A DNA stretch of 64,000 nucleotides from Bacillota bacterium (GCA_023663285.1 JAMPHT010000004.1:35325-99324); one strand, 5' to 3'; shown: positions 25,373-34,936, numbered from the stretch's first letter. Notes: generated by a model from the letters alone, not told the origin. Made by a program: numbers and translations.

Positions 25373-26212
25373 TTATCTCTCAAACCAGCCCTCGGCTATC
25401 TCTATTTCCACAAGCTCCCGTCTTACCTCCGAAAGCCTTTCCGCAGCCCGCTCCGTGTGCTCTGCCTCCAGCCTCTGCAAAAGCTTTTCCGCCGTTTCCC
25501 GCCTGTACTGCAGATACTGCCCCAGCACAGGATGCCTGCCTTTTAAGAGCAGCTCCCCGTACTCGTCGTATATATCCTGCAGATCCGCCTGCTGCCTGAG
25601 ATTCGAAACCTGTCCTGCATCTTTGCCCGGACCCTCTGACTGCACATCCGTTCCATGCTGTCCGGTAATCCCGGCGCACGCTTCCGCACATACGCCCTTC
25701 TCCGGTATATTCTCCGTTTCTCCGATATATACCGCCTTCATGGCAAAATAGTACTTGCCCTCCTCATACACCCCGTCCTCCGCCTGGATCCGAAATCCTT
25801 CCCGGCGCAAAAAGCAGCGAAACTGCGGGATCTCCGACTGGGGCTGCAGGATCAACTCCTGTATGCTTCGAGCTTTCTCAATGTCATTTCCCAGGATTCT
25901 TTCCATCAACCTGCCGCCCATTCCGGCGCAGATAAGGGTCCTGGCCTCTCCGGTTTTCAGCTTCTTAAGGCCGTCAGACAGTCTGGTCTCTATATATGTA
26001 TTCAATCCGCTGCTTTCGATATGCTCCCTGGCCGCCCCAAGAGGGCCTTCCCGCACATCCATGGCCAGCGCATGGGGGCTGATCTTATTCTGCACCAGAT
26101 AGACAGACAGAAATCCATGGTCACAGCCCACATCCGCCACGGTGTTTCCCCGTGTCACCATGTCCGCCAGCATCTGCAGCCGTTTTGACAAAACCACCTG
26201 CCCGTTTCGCAT
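25373..26212 (-). CDS. trmK: tRNA (adenine-N1)-methyltransferase, TrmK family
   Basis: A 279-aa SAM-dependent enzyme expected to methylate A22 in the D-loop of certain tRNAs. The ATG ([19 protein letters not shown]) overlaps the rpoD stop as TGATG, indicating coupling. SAM site: VADVGCDHGFLSVYLV, MDVREGPLGAAREH; catalytic NPP-like region ICAGMGGRLMERIL and LILQPQSEI. A variable, poorly conserved insert about 175-215 precedes the helical C-terminal part (RHPVLGQYLQYR). The rpoD-trmK order is common in Firmicutes. Confidence 0.92.
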   Translation of the reverse strand: MRNGQVVLSKRLQMLADMVTRGNTVADVGCDHGFLSVYLVQNKISPHALAMDVREGPLGAAREHIESSGLNTYIETRLSDGLKKLKTGEARTLICAGMGGRLMERILGNDIEKARSIQELILQPQSEIPQFRCFLRREGFRIQAEDGVYEEGKYYFAMKAVYIGETENIPEKGVCAEACAGITGQHGTDVQSEGPGKDAGQVSNLRQQADLQDIYDEYGELLLKGRHPVLGQYLQYRRETAEKLLQRLEAEHTERAAERLSEVRRELVEIEIAEGWFER

Positions 26213-27324
26213 CAATCCAGATAATCCTTCAGCTTCCTGCTGCGGCTGGGATGGCGCAGCTTTCTCAAGGCTTTCGCCTCGATCTGGCGGATGCGCTCAC
26301 GGGTGACATTAAACTCTTTTCCCACCTCTTCCAGTGTGCGGGCCCGGCCGTCGTCCAGCCCGAATCTGAGACGAAGTACCTTCTGCTCACGCTCCGTCAG
26401 GGTCCCCAGCACCTCCACCAGCTGTTCCTTCAGCAGGGTAAAGGCCGCGGCGTCCGCCGGCACAGGCACATTGTCGTCCTGAATGAAATCGCCCAGATGA
26501 CTGTCCTCCTCCTCACCGATAGGGGTCTCCAGAGATACCGGCTCCTGACTGATCTTTAAGATCTCACGCACCCGTTCCACAGGCATATTCATCTCCTCCG
26601 AGATCTCCTCCGGAGTCGGTTCCCTGCCCAGCTCCTGCAGCAGCTGGCGGCTCACCCGGATCAGCTTGTTGATAGTCTCCACCATATGCACGGGGATTCG
26701 GATAGTCCTTGCCTGATCCGCTATGGCCCTGGTGATGGCCTGGCGTATCCACCAGGTAGCATAGGTAGAAAACTTATAGCCCTTACGATAGTCAAACTTC
26801 TCCACAGCCTTGATCAGTCCCAGGTTGCCCTCCTGGATCAGATCCAGAAACAACATACCCCGCCCCACATAGCGCTTCGCTATGCTGACCACAAGACGCA
26901 GATTTGCCTCCGCCAGCCGCTTCTTTGCCTCCTGGTCGCCCAGCTCCATCTTTTTCGCCAGCTCTATCTCTTCCTCGGCGGAAAGCAGGGGAACCTTGCC
27001 GATTTCCTTCAAATACATACGGACAGGGTCTTCAATACTGATGCCGTCCGGCACGGAAAGGTCGATATTCTCCACATCCACCTCGTCATCGTCCGTCAGG
27101 ATGATCTCCTCATCATCCACGTCATCATTCTCTGTAATGCGGAGCAAATCCACATTATTCTGCTCAAGCACCTCCAGGATTTTTTCGAACTGTTCCTCTT
27201 CCAAAGACATATCCGCGAAAAAATCATTGATTTCCTGGTATTCCAACACGTTTTTCTTTTTCTTTGCAACCGCTAAGAGTTCTCTGACCTTCTCGTCAAA
27301 CCTTGCCTGTGTACTTTCATCCAT
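26212..27324 (-). CDS. rpoD: RNA polymerase primary sigma factor
   Basis: A 370-aa SigA. Region 1.1 is short and acidic; region 1.2 is [21 protein letters not shown]; region 2 has [12 protein letters not shown] and [19 protein letters not shown] then [18 protein letters not shown] for -10 recognition; region 3 follows; region 4 has [28 protein letters not shown] for -35 recognition. The canonical TTGACA/TATAAT promoters in this window fit this factor. It is downstream of dnaG and coupled to trmK. Confidence 0.98.
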   Translation of the reverse strand: MDESTQARFDEKVRELLAVAKKKKNVLEYQEINDFFADMSLEEEQFEKILEVLEQNNVDLLRITENDDVDDEEIILTDDDEVDVENIDLSVPDGISIEDPVRMYLKEIGKVPLLSAEEEIELAKKMELGDQEAKKRLAEANLRLVVSIAKRYVGRGMLFLDLIQEGNLGLIKAVEKFDYRKGYKFSTYATWWIRQAITRAIADQARTIRIPVHMVETINKLIRVSRQLLQELGREPTPEEISEEMNMPVERVREILKISQEPVSLETPIGEEEDSHLGDFIQDDNVPVPADAAAFTLLKEQLVEVLGTLTEREQKVLRLRFGLDDGRARTLEEVGKEFNVTRERIRQIEAKALRKLRHPSRSRKLKDYLD

Positions 27325-27382
27325 CGTAATGATTCCATCCTTCCTGTGGGAGTCTTAGCCCCGTTATTCTATAATCATTGCC

Positions 27383-29155
27383 TTAATCCAGCGAAATATG
27401 CGCTTTTGCCAGTTCCTCCAGGGCTTTCTTGCCCGCGATCACCTGATTCAGCGCATTTACATCACTGCCCAATCTTGCGGAAAAATATTCATAACTGTTC
27501 TTTTTTACGGAGAAAAGAATATCGTGGAATGCTTTTTCTCTTTCCGGCTTTGTCCCCAGCTGGGGAAGATTGGTGTTGAAAAGCTCAGCTGCCTGCCGCT
27601 GCTCTTCCTCGTCCTCAAAGGTGCTGATAATGCCGGCAGGATTGAAGCTTCCCGCATCCATATCCGCAAACAGCCGCTCAGCCACTTTCCTGTACAGTTC
27701 CTCGGTAAAGTCCTCCGCCGATATATATTTCCGGATCTTCTCATAGGCGGAGGGCTCGTCCGCGATCCAGGTCAGCAGCAGCCGCTGGGCACGCCTTGCG
27801 CTCTCTTCAGGCTTATTCTTCTGCTGCGCCCCGGTCCTGGGGTGCTCTATCGGCTTTGCCAGCCCTGTCCGGGCCGCATAAGAGACCACCAGCTTCCGCA
27901 GATTCTCCACGCCGATAAAATACTTTTCCGCCACTGCCTGCAGATAATTGTCCCGCTCCACGTCCTCCGTAAACTCGCACAGCTTCCTTGCGATCTCCCG
28001 ATGAAACCTGGTCTTGGACTCCGGATCGCTCATATCATGCTGCTCCTCCAGCATCCTGATCTCAAAGAAAAAGCTGTTCTCCGCCTGATCGATGCGCTCC
28101 TGAAACGCCTCTTTCCCCAGCGCCTTCATAAATTCATCCGGGTCCTTGTAGGGCCGCATATCAATGACTCTGGCGGTCAATCCCGCGTCCCGCAAAAGCC
28201 CGACGCCCCGCAGGGCCGCTTTCACACCCGCTCCGTCACTGTCGTAAGCCAGCAGGACGGTATCCGTATACCGCCGCAGCAGGTTCGCCTGTTCCGGCGT
28301 AAATGCGGTTCCCAGAGAGGCCACCGCCTGGGTAAAACCCGCCTGGTGCATGGATATGACGTCCATATACCCCTCGCAGATAATGATATTGCCGCTGCGG
28401 GCGGTCCTGGCAAAATTTAATCCGTACAGATTCCTCCGTTTGTCAAACACCGGGGTCTCCGGGGAATTCAGATATTTTGGCTCCCCATCCCCCATGACCC
28501 GGCCGCCGAAGCCGATCACCCTGCCGTTTACGTCCTGAATGGGATACATGACCCTGTTCCAGAACTGGCTTGTAAGCCCATGCCGCTCGGAGAAGCTTGC
28601 AAGCCCGGCTTCCTTGATCAAATCATCCTCAAACCCTTTACTTCGGAGATACTTTACCAGCTCATCCCCGTTTTTCCCCGCATAGCCCAGGCCGAATCGG
28701 TGCATGGTCTCCTGGGTAAGCTCCCTTTTTTGCAGGTACTTGAGCCCCAATGCTCCATGAGGCGACCGAAGCTGGTAATAAAAAAACTTTGCCGCCTCTT
28801 TGTTTACCTCCAAAAGCCTGGCTCTTCTGCCGGCTCTTGCCCTCTGCTCCTCCGTATATTCCATCTCCGGAAGCTTTACCCCCGCCCGATCCGCCAGCAG
28901 CTTCACCGCCTCCGGAAAGGAATAATTTTCATACTTCATGACGAAGGTGTAGACGTTTCCGCTGACCCCGCAGCCAAAGCAATGATACATCTGCTTGCTG
29001 CCGGATACGGAAAAGGAAGGGGTCTTTTCTCCATGGAAAGGACAGCAGGCCCAGTAATTTCCGCCTTTCTTCTGCAGTCTGACATACCCTGACACCACGT
29101 CCACTATATCGTTTTTCGCTCTGACTTCTTCCACCAGCTCCTCCGGATAGTACAT
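27383..29155 (-). CDS. dnaG: DNA primase
   Basis: A 590-aa primase that makes RNA primers at the fork. The ATG at 29155 (MYYPEELVEEV) is taken because the earlier GTG is itself the GGGAGGG ribosome site. The CHC2 zinc finger is CPFHGEKTPSF...YHCFGCGVSGN at about 36-65. The catalytic core has EGYMDVISMHQAGF, the TOPRIM motifs LLAYDSDGAGVKA, and DPDEF. The C-terminal helicase-interaction domain follows. The dgt-dnaG-rpoD order is a clostridial macromolecular-synthesis arrangement. Confidence 0.97.
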   Translation of the reverse strand: MYYPEELVEEVRAKNDIVDVVSGYVRLQKKGGNYWACCPFHGEKTPSFSVSGSKQMYHCFGCGVSGNVYTFVMKYENYSFPEAVKLLADRAGVKLPEMEYTEEQRARAGRRARLLEVNKEAAKFFYYQLRSPHGALGLKYLQKRELTQETMHRFGLGYAGKNGDELVKYLRSKGFEDDLIKEAGLASFSERHGLTSQFWNRVMYPIQDVNGRVIGFGGRVMGDGEPKYLNSPETPVFDKRRNLYGLNFARTARSGNIIICEGYMDVISMHQAGFTQAVASLGTAFTPEQANLLRRYTDTVLLAYDSDGAGVKAALRGVGLLRDAGLTARVIDMRPYKDPDEFMKALGKEAFQERIDQAENSFFFEIRMLEEQHDMSDPESKTRFHREIARKLCEFTEDVERDNYLQAVAEKYFIGVENLRKLVVSYAARTGLAKPIEHPRTGAQQKNKPEESARRAQRLLLTWIADEPSAYEKIRKYISAEDFTEELYRKVAERLFADMDAGSFNPAGIISTFEDEEEQRQAAELFNTNLPQLGTKPEREKAFHDILFSVKKNSYEYFSARLGSDVNALNQVIAGKKALEELAKAHISLD

Positions 29156-29178
29156 TTTCCCTCCCACAAACAGCCGCT

Positions 29179-30183
29179 TTACAGTATCCAGGACTTTGGT
29201 ATGTATATGGTCTCATAAAGAGAGATCGCAAAGCGATCCGTCATGGCCGCCACATAGTCGCAGACCACCTGCTCCCTGGGCTCTCCCTCTGAGATCAGCT
29301 TTATAAATTCATCCGGCATATCGTCTATATGCTTCATAAAATGATGGTACAGCGTCTCCGTCAGCATCTCCGCCTTCCCCTCCTCGCTCTTTGCGATAGG
29401 GTTCTGATAAACGTTTTCAAACATGAACTGACGCATTTTCTTCATGGCCGTCTCTATTTCCGGCGACATACAGATATCGTTCCTGCCCATGCTGTTGGTC
29501 ACGATATCATGGACAAAATGGTCCAGCCTTTCGCTGGGCGTAGCGCCTATGACCTGACGGATCTCCAGGGGGACGTCCCCCTCCTTTAAGATCCCCGCCC
29601 GCACAGCGTCGTCCATATCGTGGTGGATATAGGATATCTTGTCGGACAGCCGCACCACTTTTCCCTCCAGGGTATGGGGCTTGCCGATGGTCTGGTGGTT
29701 CAATATGCCGTCCCTGACCTCATATGTGAGGTTCAGGCCCTGTCCGTTCCGCTCCAGCCTGTCCACAGTGCGGACACTCTGCTGGCTGTGCTCAAATCCA
29801 AGGGGGCATACTCTGTTCAGCGCCCGCTCCCCTGCATGGCCGAAGGGGGTATGTCCCAGATCATGTCCCAGCGCAATGGCTTCCACCAGATCTTCATTCA
29901 GCTTCAGCGCCTTGGCAATGGTCCTGGCGTTCTGGGAGACCTCCAGAGTATGGGTCAGACGGGTGCGGTAATGGTCGCCCTCCGGGGACAGAAACACCTG
30001 GGTCTTATCCTTCAGCCTGCGGAACGCCTTGCAATGCAGTATCTTGTCCCTGTCACGCTGAAAGGCAGGCCGTATGTCACACTCCACCTCCGGCTTTGCC
30101 CTGCCTTTGGATTCCATACTCAAAGAGGCATAGGGACTCAGATACTCCTTTTCACGCTGTTCCAGATTCTCTCTGATCGTCAT
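29179..30183 (-). CDS. dgt: deoxyguanosinetriphosphate triphosphohydrolase-like protein
   Basis: A 334-aa HD-type dNTP triphosphohydrolase. The ATG at 30183 (MTIRENLEQRE) has AAGGAGG upstream. The metal site is H in RTRLTHTLEVSQNA, HD in ALGHDLGHTPFGHAGE, and a distal Asp in SDKISYIHHDMDDA. The N-terminal RPAFQRDRDKILHCKAFRRLKDKTQVF is typical. Members control dNTP pools or protect against foreign DNA. 23 bp before dnaG. Confidence 0.93.
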   Translation of the reverse strand: MTIRENLEQREKEYLSPYASLSMESKGRAKPEVECDIRPAFQRDRDKILHCKAFRRLKDKTQVFLSPEGDHYRTRLTHTLEVSQNARTIAKALKLNEDLVEAIALGHDLGHTPFGHAGERALNRVCPLGFEHSQQSVRTVDRLERNGQGLNLTYEVRDGILNHQTIGKPHTLEGKVVRLSDKISYIHHDMDDAVRAGILKEGDVPLEIRQVIGATPSERLDHFVHDIVTNSMGRNDICMSPEIETAMKKMRQFMFENVYQNPIAKSEEGKAEMLTETLYHHFMKHIDDMPDEFIKLISEGEPREQVVCDYVAAMTDRFAISLYETIYIPKSWIL

Positions 30184-30335
30184 GCCGTAGGCCTCCTTCC
30201 TGCCCTGTAAACAGATCCCCATATTTCAGCATCATCTCATCATCTCATTTAATATATTCTGCACAAAACTCCAAAATCCTTTTATTATTTATCCCATTTT
30301 TTCTGTTTTTTTATATTTATCTTTTTTATATTTAC

Positions 30336-30494
30336 CGGACACTTCATCGCAGCCGGGAAAGAATGCGAAGCATTCTTTTAAGCGGACGTTAGTCCGCTTT
30401 TTTATTGAATAGGAAATTCCATCGGAATTTCCGTATGAAATAACGAGTTTGCGGAGCAAATCTCGCAAGCGGACGTTAGTCCGCTTTTTTATCG
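30336..30494. repeat. run of five consecutive small palindromes
   Basis: The 305-bp gap between dgt and the esterase holds no gene. It contains, in order, AAAGAATGC-GAA-GCATTCTTT, AAGCGGAC-GTTA-GTCCGCTT followed by TTTTTTAT, GGAAATTCC-ATC-GGAATTTCC, CGAGTTTGC-GGA-GCAAATCTCG, and a second identical AAGCGGAC-GTTA-GTCCGCTT with TTTTTTAT. The last copy overlaps the esterase stop. The T-runs are on the plus strand. The left part (30285-30335) is plain AT-rich sequence. Confidence 0.75.
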
Positions 30495-31388
30495 GCATAT
30501 ATCGTAAATGAATTCCGCGTTCTTATTCATGGCCTCCCGCGCCGCTTTTACCGGCGACATCTGGAACACGTGCCACATACCCGGATAAATGTCCATCTTC
30601 ACGGACACGTTGGCGTCCACAAATGCCTGGTGGAGACGCAGGGAATCGCTGAGCAGGATCTCATTTTCCCCCACCTGTATATAGGTGGGCGGAAAACCCT
30701 CAAAATTTCCAAACAGCGGAGAAATCAGCGGATCCTTCAGATCCTGTCCCTCTGCGTATGCGGACACCATTCTGTCAATATAGGGCCCGTTCAGCACCGG
30801 ATCCACCTCCGCTTTGCTCTCAAAGGATTCCCCTGAGGAAGTCAGATCCGTCCATGGCGACATCAGCACCAGCCCTCTGGGCAGCAGTCTGCCCTCTTCC
30901 TTCAGCTTCAAAGACAAAGCCAGCGCCAGATTCCCCCCTGCGGAATCCCCTGTCAATATCACATCCCTGGCTCCGTATCCAAACAGCATCAGATAATTCC
31001 AGACCTTCATAGCGTCCTCCAGGGCGGCGGGATAAGGGTTCTCCGGCGCCAGACTGTAGTCAAAGCAGAACACGTCCATGGACGTGGATGCCGCCAGCTT
31101 GGAGGTCAGGGTTCGGGCATACAGGCAGCTTCCTGTGGAATATCCTCCCCCGTGGCAGTGAAGCACCACATATTTTTTCATATGCGCCCGATTCACGCTG
31201 ACCCACTCCCCGGCAATGCCGTCTATATTGACCTCCCGGTAACTGATGGCCCTCGTGTTGCCGAAAATGGAGCCGATCGCATCCTGGGACTGCCTGTGCT
31301 TCTCCAGGTCGGGATGCTCCACGAGGCCGTGGGCCCGCTTGATCAGATGCATCAGATTTTGGTTCCGTTTGCTTGCAGTATTTTCCAT
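30489..31388 (-). CDS. alpha/beta hydrolase of the hormone-sensitive lipase family
   Basis: A 299-aa esterase. The ATG at 31388 (MENTASKRNQ) has AAGGAG upstream. Oxyanion motif HGGGYSTGS at about 79, nucleophile GDSAGGN (Ser149), the acid in the VGENEILLSDS region and His in MWHVF near the C-terminus. Cytosolic; short- to medium-chain acyl ester substrates are usual. It is the last of three same-strand genes with a DUF6320 protein and a condensation-like acyltransferase. Its stop lies within a palindrome. Confidence 0.92.
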   Translation of the reverse strand: MENTASKRNQNLMHLIKRAHGLVEHPDLEKHRQSQDAIGSIFGNTRAISYREVNIDGIAGEWVSVNRAHMKKYVVLHCHGGGYSTGSCLYARTLTSKLAASTSMDVFCFDYSLAPENPYPAALEDAMKVWNYLMLFGYGARDVILTGDSAGGNLALALSLKLKEEGRLLPRGLVLMSPWTDLTSSGESFESKAEVDPVLNGPYIDRMVSAYAEGQDLKDPLISPLFGNFEGFPPTYIQVGENEILLSDSLRLHQAFVDANVSVKMDIYPGMWHVFQMSPVKAAREAMNKNAEFIYDICR

Positions 31389-31421
31389 TGATTTTCTCCT
31401 TCCTCTAAGCTCCAAAATTGC

Positions 31422-32129
31422 TTAAAAGTGCAGGCGTCTGCGCACTGCGTTGCGGAGCCGTCTGCGGGACAGCATGGTGATGACCGCAATATCCAATATG
31501 CCGCACACCGTCAGCACCACGGCGGACCAGCTCAACGCAATATGTCCGACTACATATCGGTCTATCAGGATCTCCAGCCCCAGACAGAGCAGTCCCACCG
31601 CCGTAAACAAATACAGGGCGATGGTCAGAAAGGACCGGGGCAGTCTCCTGACGCAGAAGGTAAAGACCTCCGCCAGCACCGTAACCAGAGCGGTGATGGG
31701 GATCCCCAGCCCTATAAGCCAGCTTCGGCTTCCCGTGAGATAGGACAGCATAAACAGATACAGCGCCGCAGCGCCCCCGTCATACAGCAGCGACACATAC
31801 ACCGGCTGTTTCGTGTATATGACCGCCGGGATCATAATGACCCACAAAACGATGCAGGCGCCGATCACCGCCAGAGACCAGAGACTTCCCCGAAAAACAA
31901 ACGCATTCAATATACCGCAGGTAGCGGCGGTGGCAAGCACCACCATGGACGCCAATATTCCAAGGTCTTTCCGCTTTACTGTCTCCACCTGCCCCTTTTC
32001 CGTGGGAAAGGGCCGCTGTGCCATGGCCATTTTCTCCAGCTCCCTGGGATTCAGCACCGGCGTATTGCACAGGGGACACTCCCTGGCGGATGCATCCAGC
32101 TCCACACCGCAGTTTACACAATATGACAT
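31422..32129 (-). CDS. DUF6320-type membrane protein with zinc ribbon
   Basis: A 235-aa protein beginning with a zinc ribbon (CVNCGVELDASARECPLC, C-x2-C and C-x2-C), a linker to about residue 55, and six or so membrane helices to the end (LGILASMVVLATAATCGI onward), finishing in a basic tail RRRLRNAVRRRLHF. No transport or catalytic motif. It lies 1 bp after the acyltransferase gene and 33 bp before the esterase gene, so the three are clearly one operon. Confidence 0.75.
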   Translation of the reverse strand: MSYCVNCGVELDASARECPLCNTPVLNPRELEKMAMAQRPFPTEKGQVETVKRKDLGILASMVVLATAATCGILNAFVFRGSLWSLAVIGACIVLWVIMIPAVIYTKQPVYVSLLYDGGAAALYLFMLSYLTGSRSWLIGLGIPITALVTVLAEVFTFCVRRLPRSFLTIALYLFTAVGLLCLGLEILIDRYVVGHIALSWSAVVLTVCGILDIAVITMLSRRRLRNAVRRRLHF

Positions 32130-32130
32130 A

Positions 32131-33444
32131 TCAATCCTCCACCCTTTCCCGATTGCTTTCTATCCTGACATGGATCCCATCCTGCACCAGCCTGCGGAAA
32201 AAATACCGCTCCACGTCCGCCTCAATGATACTGCTGGCAAAATTTACGGTCAAAACATCTTCAAAGCTGATAATGGCGCAATTTGTCCGTCTGGAAAACG
32301 GCTGCCCCATATAGATGTCAAAACGCTCTATATACGGCTTCATTCCCTCCGGCACCTTTAAGGCTCCCATATTGGTCAGCCCTGCCGATGAGTTTCCATC
32401 CTGCACCTTTGTATAAAAGGTCCTTACCACCAGATCCTTCAAAAACAGCGGCACCACCCGTATCAGCGGATTCCTCTGGGTGGCTGCATTGGTGGTGATA
32501 TCTCCCCGCAGAAGCTTTTCATTGATATAATAACGCATATAATTATGCACCTGGACAACTATCTCTTCAAAGGTATACTCTCCCAGCCGGGGATCCACCC
32601 CCGGATAGATCATGGTGATAAAATTGCGCAGCGTGCCTGAGGGGAAAAACCTGCGCAGATTCACCGGCATGGCAATCTTCACCGGGCGCAGCCGTCTGCG
32701 GCCCTCCTTCAGCTGCTTGGTCAGAAGCGCCTGGAGCAGCACCGCGTTCAGGTATTCCGTAATGGTGGCCTGATACCGCTTCGCCACCTCCATGACCTCC
32801 GAGACCGACATGATGCCGTCGATTATATTCAGCGTATAAAAGGGCTCCGCCGTACCTCTGACCCGATACGCCTTCTCCTGCAGCCTTGGGGGACAGACCT
32901 TTGCGTTGGCATACCGCATATAGGCGTCCTCCAACTCCTCGCTGTCCGGCGTCCCGTCAATGTCCAGAACAAAGCCTCCGTTTTGGATCTCAGTATGTCC
33001 CAGCAGCCGCAGATAGGTCGCGGCCAGCGTCTGCAGCACACACATTCCGCCGGTGCCGTCACCCAGGCTGTGGTGTGCCTCCAGGGCGATCCGGCTGCGA
33101 AAATAGTAGACTCTGATCAAATAACGGTTGTTAGCTTTAAAATGCATGGGCTGACAAGGGTTCTTCACATCCTCCTGCACAAAGGGTCCGGGACGGTCAT
33201 TGGGCTCCAGATACCGCCAGAACAGCCCCTTCCTGATAGCCGCCTTATAGGTGGGAAATCTGGGAAGCGTCATATCCAGCGCCTTTTGCAGCACCTCAGG
33301 CTGTATCTCTTCCTTCAGCACCACCGACAGCCGATATACCGAGGAAAAATCATGCCTCTGCAAGGTAGGGTATACAATGGCGGAGAGGTCAAGCTTGTAC
33401 CATTCCCGCCGCCCGCTCTTTTCTTTTAGTTTCCTTTTTTCCAT
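32131..33444 (-). CDS. condensation-domain-like acyltransferase
   Basis: A 437-aa protein of the chloramphenicol acetyltransferase / condensation fold. The active-site motif HHSLGDG (residues 124-130) matches HHxxxDG; the second half has the MPVNLRRFFP segment and the NFITMIYPGVD bridging region common to alcohol acetyltransferase/wax-ester-like relatives. No carrier-protein or adenylation domain lies nearby, so a non-ribosomal peptide role is unlikely. It would transfer an acyl group to a small alcohol or amine; substrates unknown. First gene of the esterase operon. Confidence 0.78.
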   Translation of the reverse strand: MEKRKLKEKSGRREWYKLDLSAIVYPTLQRHDFSSVYRLSVVLKEEIQPEVLQKALDMTLPRFPTYKAAIRKGLFWRYLEPNDRPGPFVQEDVKNPCQPMHFKANNRYLIRVYYFRSRIALEAHHSLGDGTGGMCVLQTLAATYLRLLGHTEIQNGGFVLDIDGTPDSEELEDAYMRYANAKVCPPRLQEKAYRVRGTAEPFYTLNIIDGIMSVSEVMEVAKRYQATITEYLNAVLLQALLTKQLKEGRRRLRPVKIAMPVNLRRFFPSGTLRNFITMIYPGVDPRLGEYTFEEIVVQVHNYMRYYINEKLLRGDITTNAATQRNPLIRVVPLFLKDLVVRTFYTKVQDGNSSAGLTNMGALKVPEGMKPYIERFDIYMGQPFSRRTNCAIISFEDVLTVNFASSIIEADVERYFFRRLVQDGIHVRIESNRERVED

Positions 33445-33504
33445 AGAATACTCTCTATACTCCTGATTTCTTCTGCTTTCACTGCACCTGATATTTTCAC
33501 CAGA

Positions 33505-33540
33505 GCAAAAAGAGTGCTAAGCATGATACTTAACACTCTT
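33505..33540 (-). terminator. terminator of tRNA-Leu (CAG)
   Basis: AAGAGTGTTAAG and CTTAGCACTCTT pair (one mismatch) around a seven-base loop, and TTTTTG follows on the minus strand. Confidence 0.8.
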
Positions 33541-33545
33541 GTATA

Positions 33546-33629
33546 TGCAGGAAAAGAGACTTGAACTCTCATGGTATTGCTACCACACGGACCTGAACCG
33601 TGCGCGTCTGCCAATTCCGCCATTCCTGC
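33546..33629 (-). tRNA. tRNA-Leu, anticodon CAG
   Basis: 84 nt without CCA. Acceptor GCAGGAA/TTCCTGC, anticodon stem CACGG/CCGTG with loop TTCAGGT (anticodon CAG), a long variable arm, and T-arm AGAGTTCAAGTCTCT. Class II length fits leucine. Confidence 0.95.
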
Positions 33630-33640
33630 GAACAAATCAT

Positions 33641-33669
33641 ATTGTATATGATTTGCTTTCAAAAGTCAA
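33641..33669 (-). promoter_or_regulatory. promoter of tRNA-Leu (CAG)
   Basis: TTGACT (33664-33669) and TACAAT (33641-33646) on the minus strand with 17 bp between them, 12 bp before the mature 5' end. Confidence 0.75.
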
Positions 33670-33721
33670 TGAAATTTTTGAACTTTTTTCGGTATTTCAT
33701 TTCAGGTCATCCCGAACCCAA

Positions 33722-34936
33722 TCACATGATATCCGTATAACCGGAGCTTCCCTGCACATTATATGCTCCGGCAGCCGTATAGCCGCTTCCGGCATTCGCC
33801 TGGGTGGTCATATAATAGTCTACCAGCGAAGCGTTGGTGGAAACGGAGGAGCCGTAATCCTTAAAGAACTCCTGTACCTTGGACATATCTGACTTTTTGA
33901 ACCTATCCTCGTCTATAGTCAGCTTGCCCTTTTCGTCCACATTGATTCCAAACTGCTTCAACACATCCGCGTTCTTTGCCGTCTTTTCCCTGATGGAGGT
34001 CAAATTCGCCAGCACGCCGGAATTTGCGCTGGATTCAGCGGCGTCGAACATACCGTTGTAATTGTTGACAAAGCTTTTTGCCGCGGCGAAGATCTTATCG
34101 ACCTCGTAATTCTCAACGCCGTCCTTATCCTTCACCTTCTGATATAACTCATCGGATGCAAGCTTCTTACCGTCCGCCTTGAGCCCTGCCGCATTGGAAA
34201 CCGTCGTCTTGCCTGTCTCCGTACTCTCCGCCTTATTTGTGGCAGCCGCAGACGCAGCGCCTGCAAACTGGACGCGGGATGCAAGCCTGGAGCCGTAGCT
34301 CATGATGTCGTCGGATGAGAACAACTTCTGTACACTGGAAATATCCGCCGCTTTCAACTTAGCTTCATCAACTTCAAGAGTACCGTTCGTATTCACCCTG
34401 ACGCCGATCTCTGAAAGCTTACCGGAATTAGCGGAGGTACTGCTCATCATATTCGCCACATAGGCTGTTTTGCCGGTCAACGTGGACCCCTTAGCCGCAT
34501 TCACCACATTATTATAATCCGTCACGAATGTCTTTACCGCGGAAACCACCTTGTCTGCAGCGCTCTTACCATTTTCCGAATCCGTGTAGGTCCCGCTGCT
34601 CTGCAGCGAAGCAAGGGAACTCTTCATGCTTGAAAGCCCTGCTGTCAGATTGGAATTTGCCGTCTGCACGTCCTTGGAAACCTTGGGATTCTTCTTCTCT
34701 TCCTCCAGCTTTTTGAGAATATTCTTGGAACTGCTCTTCGTACTGCCGGTCGTCACACCCGAATCCTTATCCGCCGCATAATAAGCTTTCATAAGCTTGG
34801 CGTAACTGCCGTTCTTAAGGCTGGCATAATCTGAAAGAAAATTCAGATTTGTCGTTCCGCCATTGCTGGATGAAAGGCTCTGGAACAGATAAGAGTTGTC
34901 CTGCTTATAACCGCCTACGTCAACACTGATCCCCAT
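33722..34936 (-). CDS. non-flagellar protein with two FliD-like domains
   Basis: A 404-aa protein without a signal peptide. The ATG at 34936 (MGISVDVGGYKQ) has AAAGGAG upstream. Two related units resemble the C-terminal helical part of flagellar cap protein FliD: about 134-230 (FVTDYNNVVNAA...LSEIGVRVNTNGTLEVD...VQKLF) and about 287-375 (FVNNYNGMFDAA...LKQFGINVDEKGKLTID...VQEFF). No flagellar gene occurs in the window. The N-terminal 90 residues are polar and Ser/Lys-rich; the C-terminus is Gly/Tyr-rich. It may be exported by a flagellar-type or other leaderless route, or be a cytosolic assembly protein. Confidence 0.7.
   Translation of the reverse strand: MGISVDVGGYKQDNSYLFQSLSSSNGGTTNLNFLSDYASLKNGSYAKLMKAYYAADKDSGVTTGSTKSSSKNILKKLEEEKKNPKVSKDVQTANSNLTAGLSSMKSSLASLQSSGTYTDSENGKSAADKVVSAVKTFVTDYNNVVNAAKGSTLTGKTAYVANMMSSTSANSGKLSEIGVRVNTNGTLEVDEAKLKAADISSVQKLFSSDDIMSYGSRLASRVQFAGAASAAATNKAESTETGKTTVSNAAGLKADGKKLASDELYQKVKDKDGVENYEVDKIFAAAKSFVNNYNGMFDAAESSANSGVLANLTSIREKTAKNADVLKQFGINVDEKGKLTIDEDRFKKSDMSKVQEFFKDYGSSVSTNASLVDYYMTTQANAGSGYTAAGAYNVQGSSGYTDIM

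Noticed and set aside
23962-25599. Long open frame of 545 codons on the plus strand
   Set aside because: It lies antisense to the nucleoside kinase and trmK genes, has a His/Leu-rich composition of a mirror frame and no matching domain.
30336-30494. CRISPR array
   Set aside because: Only two copies of one hairpin separated by other palindromes; no spacers of constant length and no cas genes.
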